A DNA stretch of 21,777 nucleotides from Lachnospiraceae bacterium UBA3850. GTDB taxonomy: Bacteria > Bacillota > Clostridia > Lachnospirales > Lachnospiraceae. Under the pieces are notes generated by a model. The model was not told the DNA's origin and made no database searches. It saw nothing but the letters and a program-made list of their open reading frames with translations. The position numbers and the translations under genes are program-made. This document shows, in pieces, positions 14,907 through 21,777 of the stretch (the stretch's first letter is position 1; each line of letters starts with the position of its first letter). The stretch covers positions 1-21,777 of the forward strand of contig DGHK01000007.1 in assembly GCA_002392655.1 (NCBI GenBank), written 5' to 3'.

Positions 14907-17900
14907 CTATTTACTTCTACACTCTCTTATGGCCGAGGTTCTCTCACTATCATTTCCGCCATAGTGGATTGCCTCTTCATAGTACTCAATCGCTTTTCCA
15001 TAATCACCATCTACCTCTGCCAGATAGCCCAGTCTCTCGAGCTTATCGACGCAGACACTAAAGCCGCAGTGCTCACATTTCTTGCAGCTATCAATCATAT
15101 CCAGATAGCGAAGAGCAGCTTCTTTTCCCTCCTTTATCAGGTAGAGGCCAGACAATCTGCACGCACGAAGCGGTGTGTATCTCGCATAGTTCAGATACTT
15201 TTCTTCTGAACCAAAAGCCTCCTTCAGAAACTCCAGTGATTTATCAACATAGATGACTGCTTGCTCTGTGTCACCCATCAGCAGATAGTTTCTTGAGATC
15301 AGATCATAAGCCTCGTAGAGATCCTCATAATAGTCCTTCTCCTCGCCCTCTGTCTTGATTCGAACCTCTGAAAACTGCTTGAAGTTTTTGATGGCGTCCT
15401 CCGGACTTCTTCTGACAAATGTATAATAGTACGCTGCTGCATGAAGCGCATATCTCATCATCTCCCTGAAGTTTTCTGTCATATCCTCTACTGATTTATA
15501 TGCGTCTGCTAACTCCAGATATTCATTCATATCCTTTTCTATAGCCTTCATATCCTCCAGCCTGTTCATATATGAAAGAGTAGTCGCATATTTACGTATG
15601 TAGAACAAAAGATCTCCGAAGTTTTCAATAGGGATGTCAGGATTATCAGCTACGGCTTTTTTCATCGATATCTCTTCGGAAAAGTCGATGTCCTTTCCTG
15701 TAATTTTGCTTAGTTTTTTTACTATAATCTCATGACGACATGCGAGAGCTTCTTCATACATCTCAGCATCGTCATAGGTATCTGCAAAATCAGTAAATGT
15801 TGTTATATCGTCTAACTCAAATCTCTCTATATATTCCTTATATATATCGACCGCATCCCTAAACCTCTGCATCATCCTATAAACACGAACGAGGTTTTTA
15901 TAAGAGATGAAGCTTCTGGTTCCTTTGTAGCAGGCGATTGCATCCTTGAAGCTTTTTTCCGCATCCTCATACATTTCCATATACATATAAGCACGACCGA
16001 GAGCATTGTTTGCATATGGATCATTAGGATAATCTTCGACCATCTTCTTTGAGAACTCAAGCGCTTCTTCATATCTCATACCGGCCATAAGTATAAGAGC
16101 ATGATTAACTGCCGTCTTCGGACTGTAGCTTAAGCCTATCAGCTTCTCTGAACAGTCCAGTCCCTTCTGATAACTGCTCTCATCCTCCAGAACCTCAAAT
16201 CTGTAATCGTTATAATACTCTGAAAGCTGATAGAGGATATCCTGATGCTCAGGATTCTTCTCGAGACCTTTTTCATACTGCTCTGCTGCCTCATCTCTTC
16301 TATCAAGTCTGTCCAGAATTCTGCCGTACTCATAGTTTACATTCGCATCCTCCGGATAGTTTTCGAGAGTCTGCTTGAAGAGCGCCTCCGCCCCCTCATA
16401 ATCATCCTTCTCATAGAGATACTTAGCCTTATTGATATCAAGCTTTACATCCTGAACTCCCGCGTGCTCAACATACTGAAGCGCCACCTCAAAGCTCTCC
16501 ATATCATCATAATCCAGGAAGATCTCCTCAGCAAACACATACGAATCCACATACATCGGATCGTTGTTTCTGAGATAGAAATAATCATCAATAACAGTAT
16601 TTACATCTCCGGCCTTATAAGCCATATACTGTCTGCCACCATGGGCGATGGTTATATAATCATTTTCCTTTTCAACTTCCCTGCTCCAAAATTCCAGACC
16701 TTCTTCAAAGGCTCCGGTTGAATTAATTATATAGTTATAGAGATCCGTGAATTCATAGTATTCCTTAAGGGATGCACCCTTAAGCGCAAGCATTACATTT
16801 GACTTGGCATTATCCATATCTCCCAGATTCACCTGAGCAACTGCGATCAGATAATAGCTATAAGGAACCCTGATTATCTGACGCACCTCCTCAATCGGAA
16901 GAGCGTTCTTGTCCAGATTCTTATCATAACCATAACTCTCTACGAGAAGCTCATTCCATTTGATAAGATACGGAAGTGATTCTTCTATCTTGTTTTCGGT
17001 AAGCAGGAGACGTCCCATTATGGCGTAGTATTCCATGTCACTACGATCCTTCTCTGACACACTCTCCAAAATCTTATACGCATCCTCCATCCGCTCAGCT
17101 CTGGCATAGAGCCAGCCCAGACTTATCTTGTAGCTGAGGTTATCCGGCTCTGCCTCAATCATAGCCGGAAGCTCCTCTCTTCTTTCTCTGTCAATCTGAT
17201 CTGATATATCCTTATAGGCGGTGCTTTCCACATTTTCAAACGTAAAAAGTATATATTCGTTTGCTCTCTTCTTATCTCCTTTCAGATACCAATAAAGACC
17301 CATAGCCGGATGCGTCTCATTCACGTATATCAGATTCATGGTCTTGGGCAGAACCTTATAAGCCTTATCCAGGATCTCATCAGTTATCTCGAGTCCCATC
17401 TCCTTATGTATATCCTGTATAAAAAATCTGAGATACATAAATATCAAATGACTGTAATAAAAATCAGAATGCTCCTCACCCGCCATCAGTGTATGTTCTA
17501 TGCGTTCACTCAGCAGACTGAAACACTCATCATATCTTTCCTTGTAGTAGAGATATCTGATCACCGCGATATCCTCAAAAGGATGATAGAAATCATACTT
17601 CCTTGCCTGCAGGATAGACTCACCCAGAGACTCGAGCTCAGAAGCTCTGTAATCTTCCGGATTTTTCGGATTTTCAATTCTTCTGTAGTTGGATATAAAG
17701 CTGTTGATCGTAGATATATATTCATCCACCTCATATTCAAACTCAGCCGGATCCGAAGGCTCGCCGTTATACTCAACCACGACAGAATTTACGGATTCAG
17801 GACCATTTGCTCTGCCTATAATGGGCTTTTCGGCAAGTCCGTAATCGCCTTCATTTTCTATCTGATCACATAAAAAAGATATAAAGTCCTGAGGAAACTC

Positions 17901-18332
17901 TTCGCATAAAGCTGCTCTGTCATGCCTGATTGTAAATACATCGTCGAACAGATAGAATACCTCGCCCGGATACTTATAATGCGACATAGTGTACTCCAGG
18001 AATTCTCGTCTCACCTCGTCCTGCTCATCCAGGCTCGTAAAGACAGGATCAGATAAAAGCTCCTTCCATAATGAAGTATCCATCCTCTTATTTATATCCT
18101 TATAGATATCGTCAACTCTGGAAATCACCTCTGAGTATGGGTCTTCCTCTTCAGCATTTTCACCTGATGCAAGTTCAAGAGCTTTGTCATACGCATCCTT
18201 CAGCTGCATGAATCCCTCTTGATCATCCTCAGGATTAGTTTTTACCAGCTTCGCCCTGTACGCATCCCTGATTGCATCCACATCGTCAGTAGGCTCGATC
18301 TCCAGAATCTCCCACACCTTGTTTTCTTTCAT
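14907..18332 (-). CDS. Large J-like/TPR repeat protein (1141 residues)
   Basis: Residues 1-55 look like a J domain (VWEILEIEPTDDVDAIRDAY, then FMQLKDAYDKAL). However, the HPD motif needed to stimulate DnaK is replaced by TNPEDD, so this is a J-like domain. From about residue 230 to the end the protein is a series of TPR-like helical pairs, for example ANVNYEYGRILDRLDRRDEA, DPYANNALGRAYMYMEMYED and YGKAIEYYEEAIHYGG. It ends with a short Cys-bearing patch (CKKCEHCGFSVC) before the last repeat. No membrane segment is seen, so it is probably a cytoplasmic scaffold or chaperone-like protein. AGGA lies 10 bases before the start. It lies 34 bases downstream of thpR. Related long DnaJ/TPR proteins are frequent in Clostridia; their function is mostly unknown. 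Confidence 0.87.
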   Translation of the reverse strand: MKENKVWEILEIEPTDDVDAIRDAYRAKLVKTNPEDDQEGFMQLKDAYDKALELASGENAEEEDPYSEVISRVDDIYKDINKRMDTSLWKELLSDPVFTSLDEQDEVRREFLEYTMSHYKYPGEVFYLFDDVFTIRHDRAALCEEFPQDFISFLCDQIENEGDYGLAEKPIIGRANGPESVNSVVVEYNGEPSDPAEFEYEVDEYISTINSFISNYRRIENPKNPEDYRASELESLGESILQARKYDFYHPFEDIAVIRYLYYKERYDECFSLLSERIEHTLMAGEEHSDFYYSHLIFMYLRFFIQDIHKEMGLEITDEILDKAYKVLPKTMNLIYVNETHPAMGLYWYLKGDKKRANEYILFTFENVESTAYKDISDQIDRERREELPAMIEAEPDNLSYKISLGWLYARAERMEDAYKILESVSEKDRSDMEYYAIMGRLLLTENKIEESLPYLIKWNELLVESYGYDKNLDKNALPIEEVRQIIRVPYSYYLIAVAQVNLGDMDNAKSNVMLALKGASLKEYYEFTDLYNYIINSTGAFEEGLEFWSREVEKENDYITIAHGGRQYMAYKAGDVNTVIDDYFYLRNNDPMYVDSYVFAEEIFLDYDDMESFEVALQYVEHAGVQDVKLDINKAKYLYEKDDYEGAEALFKQTLENYPEDANVNYEYGRILDRLDRRDEAAEQYEKGLEKNPEHQDILYQLSEYYNDYRFEVLEDESSYQKGLDCSEKLIGLSYSPKTAVNHALILMAGMRYEEALEFSKKMVEDYPNDPYANNALGRAYMYMEMYEDAEKSFKDAIACYKGTRSFISYKNLVRVYRMMQRFRDAVDIYKEYIERFELDDITTFTDFADTYDDAEMYEEALACRHEIIVKKLSKITGKDIDFSEEISMKKAVADNPDIPIENFGDLLFYIRKYATTLSYMNRLEDMKAIEKDMNEYLELADAYKSVEDMTENFREMMRYALHAAAYYYTFVRRSPEDAIKNFKQFSEVRIKTEGEEKDYYEDLYEAYDLISRNYLLMGDTEQAVIYVDKSLEFLKEAFGSEEKYLNYARYTPLRACRLSGLYLIKEGKEAALRYLDMIDSCKKCEHCGFSVCVDKLERLGYLAEVDGDYGKAIEYYEEAIHYGGNDSERTSAIRECRSK

Positions 18333-18366
18333 TGTAAAAATCCTTTCGTTTTCTGTATTCTGCTAA

Positions 18367-18882
18367 CTATTCTGTGCATTTAACCTCGCCCAGCACTGTA
18401 TATATTGAACCGTCCTTTCCCTGCTCTGATTTGATCAGCGCCACGCTTCTGACAGTAGTTTTTATCTCCGGAATTTTATCCGGATACCTCACTTTGCCAT
18501 CCATAAACCTGCCCCTTCCTGCAAGTGTAATATGTGGCTTAAACTTCTTACTGTCAAAAGGAATCCCGTTTTCTCTGAGACTGCTGCGAAGCCTCTTAAC
18601 ATAGGACATGAGATAAGGATTCTCCTCAATTCCTACCCAGTGGTAGATTCCGAAATGACCAAAGCCAAAGAACTCTACCGGAAACTCCTCAAACTCTACT
18701 GCCTTCATCGCATCAAGAACTTTTTCGGGATTACCATACTCACCGATAAAAGCCAGAGTTAGATGCAGATTCTCTTCACTGGAATAATGCCCCTTTAGCC
18801 CACAATCTTTAAGAGAGGCCTGCAGCTGTTTCAGAGCTGTTGTTATTTCACTGTCAAATCTTATAGCGATAAAAAGTCTCAT
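18367..18882 (-). CDS. thpR: RNA 2',3'-cyclic phosphodiesterase (2H superfamily)
   Basis: The 171-residue protein starts MRLFIAIRFDSEI, the usual opening of ThpR/LigT. It carries the two catalytic HxTx motifs of the 2H phosphoesterase superfamily: HLTLAFIG (H40, T42) and HITLAGRG (H117, T119). Family members hydrolyse 2',3'-cyclic phosphate ends of RNA and can ligate tRNA halves in vitro. The length is normal for the family (about 170-190). The gene begins 3 bases after the zinc-ribbon protein stop codon and has only a weak GGAAAG upstream, so it likely relies on coupled translation. It has no obvious functional link to its neighbours. Confidence 0.93.
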   Translation of the reverse strand: MRLFIAIRFDSEITTALKQLQASLKDCGLKGHYSSEENLHLTLAFIGEYGNPEKVLDAMKAVEFEEFPVEFFGFGHFGIYHWVGIEENPYLMSYVKRLRSSLRENGIPFDSKKFKPHITLAGRGRFMDGKVRYPDKIPEIKTTVRSVALIKSEQGKDGSIYTVLGEVKCTE

Positions 18883-18885
18883 AGC

Positions 18886-20259
18886 TTAATCACTTTCCAC
18901 GGTCCTTACTACTTTTCCTGTATCATCATATGTGGTCTCTTTTATCATAATACCGGCTTCATTATATTCATATACAACAGTTTCCCGTACATACCCATCT
19001 TCTCTATGTTCAATTCTCTTAGATACTTTTCCCAAGTCATTAAATTCAAATTCATAAATATCTGATATATCTCCCTGAGAGGTATATAAAGTCTGCTTTA
19101 TATTATGTCCATTTTCATCATAATCAAAAATTCGTCTTTCCAAAAAATCATGATTTGAATTATATCTGGTCCATTCCAGGGTTTTTCCATCTTCGTTTAC
19201 CTTACCATCTTTATATTCATCTACTTCCCCGGATGTTCCTTCATACTCTATCTCTGAAAAATTGTACCCGTCATATTCAATGACCTTTTTATTTAATTCA
19301 CCTGTGCTGGTAACGTAACTGTAGGAAACCGTTTCCCAGCCCTTATCATTATACTCAAGGTCTATGCGATCTCGATATGTTCCATCTGGGTCTTTCCATG
19401 TTATTGAAGCCGTATCGCCTTTAATATTATAGGTATATTCATGTATATAAACAGGATTATGATCAGCGTCATAGCAGGTTTCCCTCATAACCCATCCGTT
19501 AGATGCAAAAATATTTCCACTTTCTAACATGTCTATCTTTTCATTTAACTTCTCTCCGCCAATAAGAGCATATGCTTTTTTTGCAACCTCAAGGGCGCTC
19601 TCGAATTCATTATTTCTGATGTCTACCTCTATAACACCGAGATATGCATCTTCACTCTCCGGATTGATCTCCAGTATCTTCTCATATGCAGCCCTGGCAT
19701 CGTCATAACTCAGGCTATCCAGATCACTATTACCCAATTCAAGCTCAGCATCACAGTATTTAACAACCGTATCAGCCTGACACTGAATAACCTCTTCAGT
19801 ACCGACCTCCTCTACTGCCTCATTTATCTTCGCCAGTGCTTCATCATACTCTCCCTTTTCCATTAAATCATCAACCCAGTTTACATATGTTTTTGAGAGA
19901 CCATTGATTGCTTTTTTATTATTGCTTTTTATTTTTAATGCATCATTATATGCATCAACGGCTTCTTCATATTTACCTGCTTTAACGCGCTTTTCTCCGA
20001 GACTGATATAATGGTTGCATCTAATGATAGGAATTAGAACAACGAAAACTGCAACCAGCGCAACTACAACAATTGCAGAAATCAGACCAATAATGATCCG
20101 CTTCTTCTTTTTTATCGATAAATCCTCCGGCGCTGTACTATTCTGTACCGGTTCTGTATTATTCTGCAACGGCGTTTGCTCCTGCTCTATCTTTGCTCCA
20201 CAGTAAGGACAGAATAAAGATTCCTGCGGCACTTCATTTCCACAGTTTTGACATAACAT
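18886..20259 (-). CDS. Zinc-ribbon membrane protein with TPR and YD-like C-terminal repeats
   Basis: The 457-residue protein has four regions. A zinc ribbon comes first (CQNCGNEVPQESLFCPYCG, Cys 3, 6, 17 and 20). A Gln/Asn/Thr linker and a basic KKKKR stop follow, then one membrane segment at about 53-77 (IIIGLISAIVVVALVAVFVV). A TPR region spans about 80-230 (YNDALKIKSNNKKAINGLSK; YDDARAAYEKILEINPESED). The C-terminal half is made of imperfect beta units of about 20-25 residues such as IFDYDENGHNIKQ, EFEFNDLGKVSKR and VYEYNEAGIMIKE, similar to Rhs/YD repeats. The ribbon should face the cytoplasm and the repeats the outside. AGGGGG lies 9 bases before the ATG. This is the first gene after a promoter at 20312-20340. 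Function unknown; the layout is common in Clostridia. Confidence 0.85.
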   Translation of the reverse strand: MLCQNCGNEVPQESLFCPYCGAKIEQEQTPLQNNTEPVQNSTAPEDLSIKKKKRIIIGLISAIVVVALVAVFVVLIPIIRCNHYISLGEKRVKAGKYEEAVDAYNDALKIKSNNKKAINGLSKTYVNWVDDLMEKGEYDEALAKINEAVEEVGTEEVIQCQADTVVKYCDAELELGNSDLDSLSYDDARAAYEKILEINPESEDAYLGVIEVDIRNNEFESALEVAKKAYALIGGEKLNEKIDMLESGNIFASNGWVMRETCYDADHNPVYIHEYTYNIKGDTASITWKDPDGTYRDRIDLEYNDKGWETVSYSYVTSTGELNKKVIEYDGYNFSEIEYEGTSGEVDEYKDGKVNEDGKTLEWTRYNSNHDFLERRIFDYDENGHNIKQTLYTSQGDISDIYEFEFNDLGKVSKRIEHREDGYVRETVVYEYNEAGIMIKETTYDDTGKVVRTVESD

Positions 20260-20306
20260 ACTACTTATCCCCCTTTCAAAATCATCATATATGCAAAGAA
20301 CTTATA

Positions 20307-20318
20307 TTACTATAGTAA
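20307..20318. promoter_or_regulatory. 12-bp perfect palindrome overlapping the -10 box
   Basis: TTACTATAGTAA is a perfect palindrome that contains the -10 hexamer of the proposed promoter of the zinc-ribbon gene. It could be a repressor site or chance in an AT-rich stretch. Confidence 0.35.
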
Positions 20319-20340
20319 AGCATTAATCAGAGTATGTAAA
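20312..20340 (-). promoter_or_regulatory. Sigma-A-type promoter of the zinc-ribbon/TPR gene and downstream genes
   Basis: On the minus strand TTTACA (20340-20335) and TACTAT (20317-20312) are separated by 17 bases, a good match to a vegetative promoter. It lies 53 bases before the ATG at 20259, directly after the terminator of the preceding operon. It is the only clear promoter I found ahead of the long run of minus-strand genes. Confidence 0.6.
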
Positions 20341-20344
20341 TTGC

Positions 20345-20388
20345 AAAAAAGGTACCGTGTACCTTTTTGCCATTTGGTACACGGTACC
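20345..20388 (-). terminator. Intrinsic terminator of the Lrp/alpha-CTD operon
   Basis: Read on the minus strand, GGTACCGTGTACC (20388-20376) pairs perfectly with GGTACACGGTACC (20363-20351) around a 12-base loop, and six T residues (20350-20345) follow. It starts 13 bases past the alpha-CTD-like stop codon. A further GGTACC at 20396-20401 gives a 10-base direct repeat (GGTACCTCAT) overlapping the stop codon. Confidence 0.88.
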
Positions 20389-20401
20389 TCATTTCGGTAC
20401 C

Positions 20402-20812
20402 TCATCTACAATTTGAGAGTACCACCTCCTTCATATATTCATTCTTCCTTTTTTCGGGCAGTACTATGAATTGGTAATAGAACATCTTAAGAAGAATCTC
20501 CTCTGATGTTTTTCTCCCCAGGTTTCTGAACTTAAGCAGCCTCCTCTTGCTTGTTTCTTCTCCATTAGTTTTTACTCCGTTAACAAGATCGCCCAAGGTA
20601 TAGATGTTGTTTCTTCTGAGACAGTTATATGCTCTCTGGCTTAGATCAAGTACATCAACACCCTGTTCCATCTGCTCATTAGTAAACAGCACATGAAAAT
20701 GAAACAGTTTTCTATTTTTAAGCAGCACCTCCTCGACGGTTGTTCCTTCGAGGTATCTATTCATCTCTCTAATCACTTTTTCATTTATTATTTTTCCATC
20801 TTTCTCTGTCAT
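20402..20812 (-). CDS. Stand-alone RNA polymerase alpha C-terminal domain-like protein
   Basis: About 136 residues. The middle (about 55-112) matches the C-terminal domain of RNA polymerase alpha: VDVLDLSQRAYNCLRRNNIY, TLGDLV and LLKFRNLGRKTSEEIL. Residues equivalent to the DNA-contacting R265, N268, G296 and K298 of E. coli RpoA are kept, and S299 is Thr. The N-terminal assembly domains of alpha are absent; instead there are about 50 unassigned residues. It may bind DNA like an UP-element reader or contact the polymerase. I chose the start at 20812 because GGAGG lies 8 bases upstream; an ATG five codons earlier lacks this. It overlaps the Lrp gene end by 32 bases, so the two are co-expressed and may work together. 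A strong terminator follows. Confidence 0.82.
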   Translation of the reverse strand: MTEKDGKIINEKVIREMNRYLEGTTVEEVLLKNRKLFHFHVLFTNEQMEQGVDVLDLSQRAYNCLRRNNIYTLGDLVNGVKTNGEETSKRRLLKFRNLGRKTSEEILLKMFYYQFIVLPEKRKNEYMKEVVLSNCR

Positions 20813-21248
20813 AGTCGACACCTCCAAATGTATCCTTTACTATTTCTTTTACTCCATGGCAGCTTAAGCTTTTAATCCTATCATCAAACTTCTTGCTTAC
20901 CATTTTGGACAGATACTTTAGTTCTGATACATCAGGAGCTACTGCTGTAGCATGTATACGATTATTTCCGGTCATCACATAAAGCTCAGTAACATAACCG
21001 CTTCGATTCAGATACTCAAGTATATCCTCGTAGTCATCATCTACAGTAGTTATATCCATGAGCATTTTTACATTTTCCTCACGGTAAATAATCGCTTTAT
21101 AGCCGCGTATGATTCCGGCATCTTCCAGCTTCTCCACACGCTTCTTAACCGCAACACGTGATATTCCGAGCTGATTACCGATTTCAGTAAAGCTCATACG
21201 ACCGTTCTTTCTTAAAAGCCTGAGTATATCCTTATTTGTATCATCCAT
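20781..21248 (-). CDS. Lrp/AsnC-family transcriptional regulator
   Basis: The 155-residue protein has an N-terminal helix-turn-helix (MDDTNKDILRLLRKNGRMSF, then TEIGNQLGISRVAVKKRVEK) typical of Lrp/AsnC proteins. A short RAM-like ligand/oligomer domain follows (YVTELYVMTGNNRIHATAVA). Such proteins sense amino acids or related metabolites and often control their own gene. Here a TTGAAT-N18-TATAAT promoter and two palindromes lie in the 5' leader, which fits autoregulation. AGGA lies about 6 bases before the ATG at 21248. The 3' end overlaps the alpha-CTD-like gene. The ligand and targets are unknown. Confidence 0.9.
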   Translation of the reverse strand: MDDTNKDILRLLRKNGRMSFTEIGNQLGISRVAVKKRVEKLEDAGIIRGYKAIIYREENVKMLMDITTVDDDYEDILEYLNRSGYVTELYVMTGNNRIHATAVAPDVSELKYLSKMVSKKFDDRIKSLSCHGVKEIVKDTFGGVDYDRERWKNNK

Positions 21249-21261
21249 AAGTATCCTTTCT

Positions 21262-21279
21262 TCATACGTTTTAGTATGA
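21262..21279. promoter_or_regulatory. Inverted repeat in the Lrp leader
   Basis: TCATAC (21262-21267) and GTATGA (21274-21279) form a 6-base inverted repeat with a 6-base spacer, just upstream of the Lrp ribosome binding site. It is a possible operator or small leader hairpin; the evidence is symmetry and position only. Confidence 0.35.
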
Positions 21280-21284
21280 TTGGA

Positions 21285-21302
21285 ATCAGTGTCGACTCTG
21301 AT
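21285..21302. promoter_or_regulatory. Candidate operator at the Lrp transcription start
   Basis: ATCAGTGTCGACTCTGAT is an 18-base palindrome with one mismatched pair. It lies 7 bases downstream of the proposed -10 box, where transcription should begin, which suits repression by the Lrp-like protein itself. Confidence 0.45.
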
Positions 21303-21309
21303 TGATTAG

Positions 21310-21339
21310 ATTATACTTTACGAGAGACACAGAATTCAA
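21310..21339 (-). promoter_or_regulatory. Promoter of the Lrp/alpha-CTD operon
   Basis: On the minus strand TTGAAT (21339-21334) and a consensus TATAAT (21315-21310) are 18 bases apart, about 60 bases before the Lrp start codon. The 181-base gap here holds this promoter, the nearby palindromes and the terminator of the preceding gene. Confidence 0.7.
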
Positions 21340-21346
21340 CAGGCGG

Positions 21347-21363
21347 GGTTACGAAACGTAACC
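21347..21363. repeat. Perfect 7-base inverted repeat
   Basis: GGTTACG, AAA, CGTAACC form a compact perfect palindrome just upstream of the Lrp -35 box. It could be an activator or regulator site. No T run follows in either direction. Confidence 0.45.
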
Positions 21364-21381
21364 AAACATACAAACATAACT

Positions 21382-21411
21382 AAAAAGAAGGAGACGTTTT
21401 TCGTCTCCTTC
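21382..21411 (-). terminator. Intrinsic terminator of the aldo/keto reductase gene remnant
   Basis: On the minus strand GAAGGAGACG pairs perfectly with CGTCTCCTTC around a five-base AAAAA loop (21411-21387), followed by five T residues (21386-21382). It lies 18 bases after the reductase stop codon at 21430. Confidence 0.88.
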
Positions 21412-21429
21412 TCCACTCATTATACTAAC

Positions 21430-21724
21430 TTATATCTCAACCTTCCCCGCCAGAATATCCTTATAATCTGCCAGATTCTTCCTGAGCAGGTTCGGTGTAT
21501 CAAGCTCATATGGACACTTGGTTTTACAAAGTCCGCAGTCGATGCATTCTTCAATCTTCATCATAAGTCCCTGTCACTCTTCAGAAAGGAAGTTCTGAGA
21601 TGGCGAATGCCTGATGAGCTGCGACATTCTCGCACAGTTATTGATCTGTATTCCTACTGTACATGGCATGCAATAGCCACAGCCACGACAGAAGTCTCCC
21701 ATCAAATTCTTCCTGTCTTCTTTG
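21430..21724 (-). pseudogene. 3' remnant of an Fe-S aldo/keto reductase, broken by an in-frame TGA
   Basis: The minus-strand translation shows the Fe-S C-terminal region of a bacterial aldo/keto reductase. It contains MGDFCRGCGYCMPC, then INNCARMSQLIRHSPSQNFL and, nearer the end, CIDCGLCKTKCPYELDTPNL before a normal TAA at 21430. Between the two Cys blocks the frame is interrupted by TGA at 21574-21576, in SEE-stop-QGLM, where relatives carry Trp (TGG). The catalytic barrel that should precede this region is not present. Upstream the sequence turns into what looks like the end of an IS element at about 21725. Several other genes in the window end in TGA, so stop-codon reassignment is unlikely. 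This is most simply a decayed reductase gene; a single-base sequencing error at the TGA is the alternative. Confidence 0.72.
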
Positions 21725-21777
21725 GTGACATACTCCCACCACTTTCGCTTCACTAAGAAGTGGGGGCTTCTCGTTCG
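21725..21777 (-). mobile_element. Probable right end of an IS200/IS605-type element with the last codons of tnpB
   Basis: Read on the minus strand, the last bases form an imperfect hairpin, CCCCCACTTC pairing with AAGTGGTGGG, followed by AGTATGTCAC. This layout is typical of IS200/IS605 right ends. In one frame the edge reads EREAPTS then TAG (21753-21755), which resembles the C-terminus of TnpB proteins. The reductase-like sequence begins directly after it. Only about 50 bases are visible, so this is a recognition from pattern and could be mistaken. Confidence 0.5.

Noticed and set aside
16245..16721. 158-codon plus-strand open frame inside the TPR gene
   Set aside because: It is antisense to strong TPR coding sequence, with Ile/Leu-rich composition expected from reversed Glu/Asp/Tyr codons.
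21574..21576. TGA as selenocysteine or a reassigned codon
   Set aside because: The position is Trp in relatives, not Cys, and several genes here end in TGA with ribosome binding sites directly following, so the code is standard.

Overview
The window looks like a piece of a Lachnospiraceae-type (Clostridia) chromosome. This is inferred from the AT-leaning sequence, AGGAGG-like ribosome binding sites, lipoproteins with Thr/Glu-rich spacers, an aldo/keto reductase type with a C-terminal Fe-S region, an AmrS radical SAM enzyme and a free-standing RNA polymerase alpha-CTD-like protein. Every convincing gene is on the minus strand, so the region reads from right to left. Genes are packed tightly, often with start/stop overlaps.

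Right edge (21777 to 20402): a probable right end of an IS200/IS605-type element abuts the broken 3' part of an Fe-S aldo/keto reductase, which also has an in-frame TGA at a conserved Trp position. An intrinsic terminator follows. Next comes a small operon with its own promoter and palindromes: an Lrp/AsnC regulator overlapping a stand-alone alpha-CTD-like protein. It is closed by a GGTACC-rich terminator.

Middle (20259 to 11346): a promoter precedes a long run of housekeeping and envelope genes. These are a zinc-ribbon/TM/TPR protein with a C-terminal YD-like repeat region, RNA 2',3'-cyclic phosphodiesterase ThpR, a 1141-residue J-like/TPR protein, a flavodoxin-like oxidoreductase, AmrS, and two lipoproteins. 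The lipoproteins are an EndA-like nuclease with an Ada-like Cys tail and a VanX-like D-Ala-D-Ala dipeptidase.

Left-centre (11300 to 845): the most unusual part. A small frameshifted gene, an SGNH hydrolase, a NodU/TobZ-type carbamoyltransferase, an unrecognised 106-residue protein, a nitrilase-like protein, a very short HlyD-like protein and two NHLP-type ABC exporters form one closely spaced gene set. The C39 domain of the first exporter has lost its Cys, His and Asp. The nitrilase-like protein appears to have Arg in place of the catalytic Lys. The membrane fusion protein lacks most of the usual periplasmic part. I read this as a possible biosynthesis-and-export locus for a carbamoylated or otherwise modified product whose substrate is not cleaved by the transporter. 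That function is inference.

Left edge (673 to 1): a WYL-domain transcriptional regulator runs off the window. I saw no tRNA, rRNA, CRISPR array or riboswitch that I could support. The longest gene-free stretches (about 100 to 181 bases) are described in their own entries or under the flanking genes.
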